From Branchiostoma floridae (Eukaryota > Chordata > Leptocardii > Amphioxiformes > Branchiostomatidae), in contig NC_049987.1 of NCBI RefSeq assembly GCF_000003815.2, forward strand, positions 22,643,175-22,707,174: a stretch of 64,000 nt of DNA. Direction: 5' to 3'. The notes below the pieces were generated by a model. That model was not told the DNA's origin, did not search any database, and worked only from the letters and a program-made list of their open reading frames with translations. Of the stretch, positions 34,101-43,100 are shown in pieces. The stretch's first letter is position 1. Each line of letters begins with the position of its first letter. The translations under genes and the position numbers were made by a program.

Positions 34101-37100
34101 CAGAAAACGATTTCCCGCGACCACAAGTACATCCTGGTGGCGTCGGACCAGTTGGTCGGCGTGTGTCTGTACGTCTTCATCCGGCCACAGCTCGCGCCCT
34201 TTGTCAGGTCAGAGGTCACTGAATTATGTCAGAGGTCACTGGGTTATGTCAGAGGTCACTGGGTTACAAACAATGTATGTCAGAGGTTACTGGGTTACAG
34301 CAGAGGTGACTGTTATGTGATTTTAAAAGGTGGAAAGGTGGAAAGGTGGTCGTTTGGTTTGGGATGTTCACTTGAAATCTTAGCTTAAGTTTCTACATTT
34401 AAATGGGTGCCTAAAAAGGAAAGGCACTGAACACCTTCTCTAACTCGAGTGTATTTCTGTCATAATGATTGCAAAGACTGGCATTGGTGGAGCAGTATTT
34501 ACAGTTACACCAAGACTTGTACTTTTTGGAAACTTATTGTTTGTGCGTTTGTGGGCTAATTTATTTGTTTGCTAAATATTTATTTGTTTCCCAGAGATGT
34601 AACTGTAGACATGGTGAAGACATGGTGTTTTTTCTTTGTCTTTGAAAGTCAGCCATTTTCAAAAACCCTTGTTTGTTTGTTTGCTGACATATTTGTTTGT
34701 GTGTTACCTCAGAGATGTGGCAGTGGACATAGTAAAGACCGGCCTAGGAGGAGCAGCGGGGAACAAGGGAGCTGTGGCCATCCGGATGCTACTCTACGGG
34801 ACGTCCATGTGCTTCGTGTGTTCCCACTTTGCCGCTGGGCAGTCCCAAGTCAAGGAGCGCAATGCAGACTTTATGGAAATTGCTAGGGGGCTCTCTTTTC
34901 CCATGGTAGGTGGAAGGAAAATTGGGTTTGTGTTTTATCAATCACTTACTTACACACTATTGTTAATTGTTGTTCACTTGCAATTAGCCTACAAGCATGA
35001 ATTAATAGTAAGTAAACTTCATTAGTCCTAGACAAAGACCTTCTCACACCAGATGGTGTATAGGGCTGAGCCCATCTCCATTTCAATAGACCATGGACCA
35101 CACAACTTTGTGCAATCACTACAGCATAGGGCTAGTGCACAGGTGTGAGTGTTCAAATGCCATACACTTTTCCAAATGCGGACTGCTAAGTAGAAAAAGC
35201 AGCATGTACCATTTTTGTAATTCCTTGGCATAATGGCAGGGGATCAAACTCAAGACCTACCGACTACAAGGCGAACAATCTTCCACAGTCTACCCACTAC
35301 ATTGTACATATAGGTCATTGCAACGTCTGTAATAAAAATATGGTGATACATTTTTGCATATCATATCTTGTTGTTAGGGTCGGACTCTTGGATCCCATGA
35401 CTACATTTTCTGGTGTGGAGACTTTAACTACCGTATCGACCTGACAAACGAGGAGTGCAAGGCTCTTATAGCAGAGGAGAACTGGGGGAAACTGCAGACC
35501 TTCGACCAGCTCAACATCACCAAGCAGCAAGGGGAGGTGAGTACAAGTCCTTTATACAGCTCAACAGTTTTAGCACTTTCAAGCAAATGAACATTTCTGA
35601 ACTATATTTGAAACAAATCAAGATGTAGTCCAATGTTATTCATATACTTCAATTAAGTTAGATTTGATGTCTGAAAATATTTACTTCGCACTCAGTTATT
35701 TTGGCCCTTGTGCATTAAGACAGGTCAATATGTGCTTCCCTTCAAAAGTGCATTTTCAATGCAACATCCCCTAGTATAAAACAATAATAGTACAGTGCTG
35801 TATATAAACTGTACATACATGTATGTGTGCATCTGTAATTTCAAACACTCTGTTTCCTGTGCTTTACGTACAAGTAGCCTGGCAGATAATTGGTAATTGA
35901 CATTATTGAAACTACAACACCAACATTAAGCACTTTTGTACCTTTTGTAGGCCTTTAAGGGCTTTCAGGAGGGTCAAACCAACTTTGCCCCCACCTATAA
36001 GTACGACCTGTTCTCCGATGACTACGATACGAGTGAGAAGTGTCGCTGTCCGGCCTGGACCGACCGGGTGCTCTGGAGAAGAAGAAGAATGCCAAGAACA
36101 AAGACAGGTGTTTATCAAATTAGTTTTGCTTTCGCCTGTCACTTTCATTATAATTACTTTCACTTACAAGTACTAAGTGTTTGTAAAGTTTGGCAGAAAA
36201 CTGTTTGGGGAGTCATTTATGAAGTTTCAAATTGTTAAAATGTAGTTTCATTATGTGGTTTATCGTATTATAAAAATGTTTCTTTATTATCCATACTTAT
36301 TCCTTTTGTTTAATTGATGTTATAATAAGTTAGAAAAGGGAGGCCTCCATATAAGCAGATTGAATCTTTTGTTCTCTTTTGCACTGTTATATCTCTTTAT
36401 ATTCAATTGCCATGTATCCATTTCCTTTTTTCTCTTCAAGTGTGAAATAAATAAACAAAAACAAAACTTGTTTATTAAGCTCACAGTTGTTTGGATAGTT
36501 CATAATTGTTGAGATGTTTGTTTATCAGGATGACTCCTGTATAAATTTAAAATTGTTAAAGTATTTCAGGATGTTTATTTGCTTGTTTATCTGTTTACAG
36601 AGGGAGAGGAGCCACCACCAGTTGATCATGGGACATTGCTTCACTATGGGAGGGCAGAAATTAAGACCTCTGACCACAGGTAAGGCCATAGTAGCATATA
36701 CAGTAAAACCTACCCAAGAAGACCACTCATCATGGGACCCATAAAACTGGTCTTTTTGGACAGGTGGTCATTTCAGACAGAATTCTTAATGCTTTTCAAT
36801 AGGGAAAAGAAGTCACATGGGCCAATATGGTCTTTATGTTAAGGTCTACTTGTACAGGTTTTACTGTTAGTATCCAGTATTTGATCATACTACTGATATG
36901 TCCCTGACAAGAGTGGGCAGCATTTGGCTAGTCTTAACATTGTGCTTCCAACCTGCTCTGTCCAGTAGATACACACCTTATTTTCCTATCAATCCATTTT
37001 TTTAATGTTTTGTTCAGATTTTATTGGTATTTCACCATGACAGACAAAGCGTTCTGAACAAAATACATATCAGGCTGTTTTCAGTACAAAATTCACTGCT

Positions 37101-40100
37101 CAAACCTCATTCATGTTTTTCTTTCATGATTTGTGTTGACAATGATCTGTTGCATTATATTGTAATAAGTCACATATTATTAAGTGTTAGTAAATTTTCA
37201 TAATTTGAAATTGAAGTAAAAGTTAATCATTATTTTTGTTTGCTTCAGGCCAGTGGTGGCCATTGTAGAAGTTCAGGTGCTGAAAGTCGACGAAGCCAAA
37301 CGTCAAGAAGTATACAAGGAGGTGATTGGCTCCCAGGGCCCCCCTGATGGCACCGTGGTGGTGGCAATAGCCAATTGGGAGGCAGAAGACAACCCTTTCT
37401 ACGACGATGACCTTGTGAATGACCTGTTGAGCCTGTTTGCGACAGTGGGGGAAGCTGTGCTGGTCAGGTCAGAAAATTGTTCTTTTTTGAAAAGAAATTG
37501 TTAACCATCATTGTCATTTTTTGTCAAAATTCAGGCACTAAATGGTCGAGTGGATATGCTAGAGGACATGGTACCAAGAGGTTTGATTTCTTGTATTGCC
37601 TGGCTAGACATTGTGTCTTTGCAAACGGCACTTTGACAACTTTCCTCACTCCACCCAGGTGTAGAATTGTGTACCTGACTTCGGTTGGGGGGGGGGGGGG
37701 GTAAAAGGCAGTGGAGGGAGAGGGTTGGGCTCCTCCCTTCCTTACTGTTCACCAAGGCACAGTGGATGACAACCCTCTTCACTAATACAGCTATGGGACT
37801 ACCTTTACTTTTCTTTTAAATCCAGAAGAAATGCATTTTCTATTGACATGCATTACCTATTGATATTGTCCGTCTGAAGCCTGAAGCCTGAAGCCCAATT
37901 GCAGCCTGACATTTAACAGTTTAGAAATTGTGGATGATAAGCATGTTTCCAAACAGCTTAAAGTTACATTCTGTTACCATGGTAACCAACATGTCATACT
38001 TACTCTGTACAGATTTGTGGCAGACACGGTTGTCGTGACGTTTTCTGATGGGAAGGCAGCGCTGCAGGCTGTGGAACTGGACGGCACTGAGGTAAATTAT
38101 ACCATCCATTAAATAGATGTTACAGCAGGGCTCTAGCCAGCGTTCGTTTTTCCTTCAATTGACAGAAATTTGCTGCGTGTGACGGAAAATGGAAAAATTT
38201 CAAAACAAATCCGTCAACCTTGGCGGACAAAAATCCTTGGTGGAAGCTATAGGCGGCTTGGGGACGCCGTCCACGGCCATAAAAGCCACACATTGTTTGT
38301 TTTACTATTGTTATTATTGTTGACGAAGTGTGTCGGCTCCCTTTCTCATACGATAATCTCATTAAAAACCTGTTTTTCAAGGTCTTAGTTCAGTCTTTCT
38401 AACTCCTGGATAATGTTTTCACAGTTCTCGCGACAATGGGAATTGACTGAAGGAAAAAAAAATTCGAGCTGGCTAGAGCCCTGTGTTACAGTAACATTAC
38501 AAGTCAGCTAAAATTACAGGTCTTCAGCATACATTATGTGTACATTGAACAATGTACATAAAAACAAATGTACAACACATCAGCCTCTGTGTCTGAATCT
38601 GTGCTGGTCAACAAGAACAACTGTCCTTTTCGTGTAGTACTCACAGTTGACACATGCACCAAAAAAGATAACCTTCTTCAGGAAGGCAAAAATGTATGTG
38701 GGAGTGGGGCTGCAGAATGTTTGGTCTTACCTGTTGTCTCACCTGTTGTGTTACCTGTGGCAGGTGCGTGGGCAGGTGTTACAGGTGTGGCTGGCCAGCC
38801 AGGACTGGCAGGGACACCTGGAGAGAGAGATGAGCCTATGCAGCATCGCTCAGAGCCCCTCGTCTTTCTTCAATGCTGCAGCCAACAGTCTTCTGGGGGA
38901 GGAGTTCGAAACACCCCAGATCAGCTTCGAAATGGAGGGTATGTCTTAACAGGAATTTGTCACCAAGCACAGTAGGGGCATCATCTCTGGATAGTTTTAA
39001 AGAACGCTTGTAGATGAATGTGCAAAAGTTAGGTGTGACGGGTCCTTCAGTATAATATAACCAGCTGCTGCCGAGCCGCGTGCCTGCGAAGCTGATGAAT
39101 TACGCCGAAGGGCGGTTATACCGGCTATATAGATACAGATACAGATATAGAACATACCAACTTCATCTGTGTTGGTAGCAGGGTTGTCTCCAGCTTTGAT
39201 TTTTTGCTTTCCCACTCATTTTTAGGTAGCTGATGTTATTCCTTTTTCTGTTAAATCTGTCATTTTGAGGTTACAAAAAAACAATGTCATCTATTTCATG
39301 TTATGAAGTTCTGTTTTTTTGGTTGACACATGAGGTGAAATTTTTCTGTCTTAATTTCATAATGACGCTCTTCTATGTAAACTACAGCGCAATTTAGGCA
39401 TCCTGTTGGTTGCCTGCAATGCTACTGTCTGTCTGTACACCGTAAACGGAAATTCACCAGTCGATTTCAATTTTTTCCTTTCTAATAAAGTTCAAATCTT
39501 TTTACAGGTGACGTTGATGATCCTACAGACGTCTTTGACAACGACCTTGAGGCGGAACTTCCTGCCCCGTTAGCGCCCACCTCCCTCACCCCCTCCCCTT
39601 CTCCCACCCCTACCCCCGTCCCCCTCGACCCCTCCCCTACCCCCGAGGATGACTCCTGGGGGGGTGGGGACGCCACCGACCGCCCCGTCGCACCCACCCG
39701 ACCAGTCCGACCCCCTATGAGACCCCCCACTGCACCAGACAGGGAACTCTTCGTCGGAGGGGAGAAGAAGAAACCCCCTTCAAGACCCCCTCCCCCAAAG
39801 AGACCCCCTCCTCCAAAATTTAAGTCCACAGTGTCCGCAGAAGCTGTGGCCACTCAGAAACCCCCACCCCCTGTGCAAAGACCCCCTCCCCTTCAAGCGC
39901 AACCCCCTCCACCTGTTCAGAGACCTCCTCTTCCACAAGCTCAGCCTCTACAGCCTGAGAAAGTAGGCAAGAAAGATAAAAAGGTAAGAACATTGTCTCA
40001 AACCTTACAGTCCTGTCTTAGGCAGATCATACCTACTGCACTAAAGCATAGAAGTCTGCCATATAACATGGTACTTATTATACAAAACAAAACCAGCTGC

Positions 40101-43100
40101 TAGACTAGAGGGCATGCCCAGGTCATGATCAAAGAGACAAAAATGCTGCTGCAGTACCAAGGTCACACATCAGGAGGCCCAATGTTGACCTTGACTCCTG
40201 TCATACTAAAACCTACCCACATTACAAATGTCTAGAATCCCTCCAGAAGTTTAAAAGTTTTGCTCAAATAAAATATTTGGAAACACACCAGACGAACACG
40301 CACCAAAAATAGTACTTCCATTTTTCTTGAAGGTAACAAATCTGTTTGGACCAATTCAGACAGCTTGTTAACATACACATTAAGTTACAAAAAACCTTAG
40401 CCTGGAATCAAGAAATATATGATATACATGTATCTACTAACCTGTTTGCAGCTGTGGAAGAAGCTGAGGCAAAGTTTACATGGCGTAGACGGTTTCAGGG
40501 GACCTTCTATGAATCAACAGGAAACACAAACAGGTGCACCGGTGGAACCTGTAACAACACCGGTACTGAAATGTGGAAGGGATTCCTTTCACAGATAAAC
40601 ACATGTCTTTTGGGTGAAATGGTAGAGGTGCATTGCTGGTGAAATGGGCAGCTGTGATTGGTCAAATCCCTCTTTGGTAACCATGGTAACCTTGTTATTG
40701 GTTGCCATGGTTATCTTGGTGTGCAGAGAGAACAGCCATGATTGGGTAATGCCATCTGTAGTTGCCATGGTGATGCAGATAGGCTGTGATTGGTTAATGC
40801 CATTGTTAGTTGCCATGGTAACCTGGGTGAGTAGAGAGAGCAGCTGTGATTGGGTAAAGCCATCTTTAGTTGCCATGGTAGCCTGGTTGGACAAAGGAAA
40901 CAGCTATGGTTGGTTAAAGCCACTTGCTCTTGGGTATTTAGCATGGTTGTCTCCAGCCTTGAATTTTTCTGTCCCACTCGTTGTTTGGGAGCCCATGTTG
41001 TTGATTTTGTTTGTTAAACTGTCACCAGCCAAAATGCATTTTTATCAGTATAATGTTATTGAATTATGTTACAATTTTAACACTTTATATCCGTGCACAA
41101 AATAAAGCGCTTACCAACAAGCTTTCGATCAGTCCTCTGATCTTTCTCAAGTTGTAATGACCCCAAACCTAGTGTGATGTCAATAAAGGGTCAAAGGTGC
41201 TAGGCAGTCGGTATCGGCCCCCGTCTCGGTTGAGGGAAGGTTCCGGAAGAATGACTTAGGTTTTGGGTCATTACAACTTGAGAACGATCAGAGGACTGAT
41301 CGAAAGCTTGTTGGCAAGCGCTTTATTTTGTGTACGGATATAAAGTGTTAAAATTTGTAACATAATGTTTACTACCATCACAGATGAACTTACAGTCAAA
41401 AATGTTATTGAAGTTCAGGTTTTGGATGGTTGGGGTGAAAATTTGTACTGCCCCAACAAGCAAATTTCCATGACAGATACAAATGTAGACCCTGGTGTTT
41501 GGGAATATTCTCCCTCAGTAATACAAAAACATTTCATTTCCTTATTATATGTTACATTGCATTCATGTAGGGACCTGCTATGATCGGGATGCCATTCAAC
41601 GTGACCCATGTGACGCACACCAGGTGACTCTCACTTTGATTTATCATTATGTACTACTTTCTTCCATTTGATTTGACTCTATGTAATGTTTTCCTTGTTC
41701 TGCGGCTTGTAAGTCCATGTGGGCTGCTTATGGTTGCAAAACACATTGATGAATGAATGAGAGCTTTTATTGTACATTCATGCCCTATCGGGCTAAGTAC
41801 ATGTATAAACATAATAAGTTACGAAGTTACAAAGATTTCACCATCATCGTCATTGGTCGGCTGTGATATAGAGATATAAGGTTCACTGAAGTACAGTCAA
41901 ACCTGTATTAGGGGCCACCTCTACAGAGGGGCCACCTGTCCATAGTGGCCACTTTTTGTCGGTCCCTTGGGTATTTTATCTACAAGTTGCCACCTCTATA
42001 CAGAGGCCACCTGTCTATAGTGGCCAAATTTGTCCGGTCCCTTGAGTGGCCGCTATAGACAGGTTTGACTGTACATAAATAATGACTATCAGGACTTCTA
42101 ATACTAATCTAATACATGTACTAATACATAGGTTCAGCTTCTTCTATTCTCTCTCTTAGTAAATTAAACATTTATGCATTCATCCCCACCAGGAATGTAG
42201 AGGAGGCAGAGGAGTTGATCCGACGACTGATGAGCGGCCCTCCTCTCCAGCCAACCCCCGCTGGTCCGGCCGTAGGTCAGCCCGCCGGTGACCCCGCTGC
42301 CCCCAGCCGACCTTCGCCCCCTGCGGCGTCCACCAGTCCGCAACACCGCCCGCAGACGGGACCACCTCCCAGACCTGCCTCCGGGCCAGTAGCAGGGACC
42401 GGGCCGCCTCCACGGCCAACCACCGGGCCAGTATCTTCGGCTGCTTCAGGGGCGCCCCCCTCCCCACAGAACCGTCCGCAACCCATCCCGCGACGCTCCA
42501 AGGTGAATTGTCCTGCTTAAGGCAAACAGATAGAAGCACTGTTTTAGAATACAGTAGAAGCCAGTTAATTGCACAGCAGATAATCGCACACTTCTGTTAA
42601 TAATCACACAAAAGCCCTAAATCCCATGGTGGTGCGGTCCAGCTTAATAACTTCACTTTGTTGTACCATTCTGATAATTGCATGAGATGCATGGGCAAAC
42701 TGGGTGTGCAATTAAGCAGCTTCTACTGTATTTGAACTAAAAAAATACACTGACCCAATCTGGCACACAAAATTCTCCATGTACTGCTATCATGTCCGAC
42801 TCCCACATATATATTTGCAGACATACAATTTAGGTCAGAATTTTATATCTGTTCAGTTTTCCAAATTGGAGAACGAATAACTCAAATATGACTGTGCTGT
42901 TGTCGATAATATTCTGTTGTTTTATGTAGCCTTGTTGTTTTATGTAGCCCAGATCTTGGGGTGGCATAAGATAGTATCATAAGCTGAGGAAGGAGTTAAG
43001 CCGGCAGTTTTATTCCACCGCAAAATGGCTAAACTCATTCCCCAGCTTATGCAGCTGCAAGATCTGCTTGTAGTACTGTAGTTGTTGCCGTACACGTTCA

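Noticed and set aside
35028-35231. Coding exon on the minus strand in intron 14
   Set aside because: Better explained as a tRNA-derived SINE; no splice-flanked coding pattern.
42180-42539. 119-codon minus-strand frame
   Set aside because: Antisense shadow of exon 23, with no independent domain.
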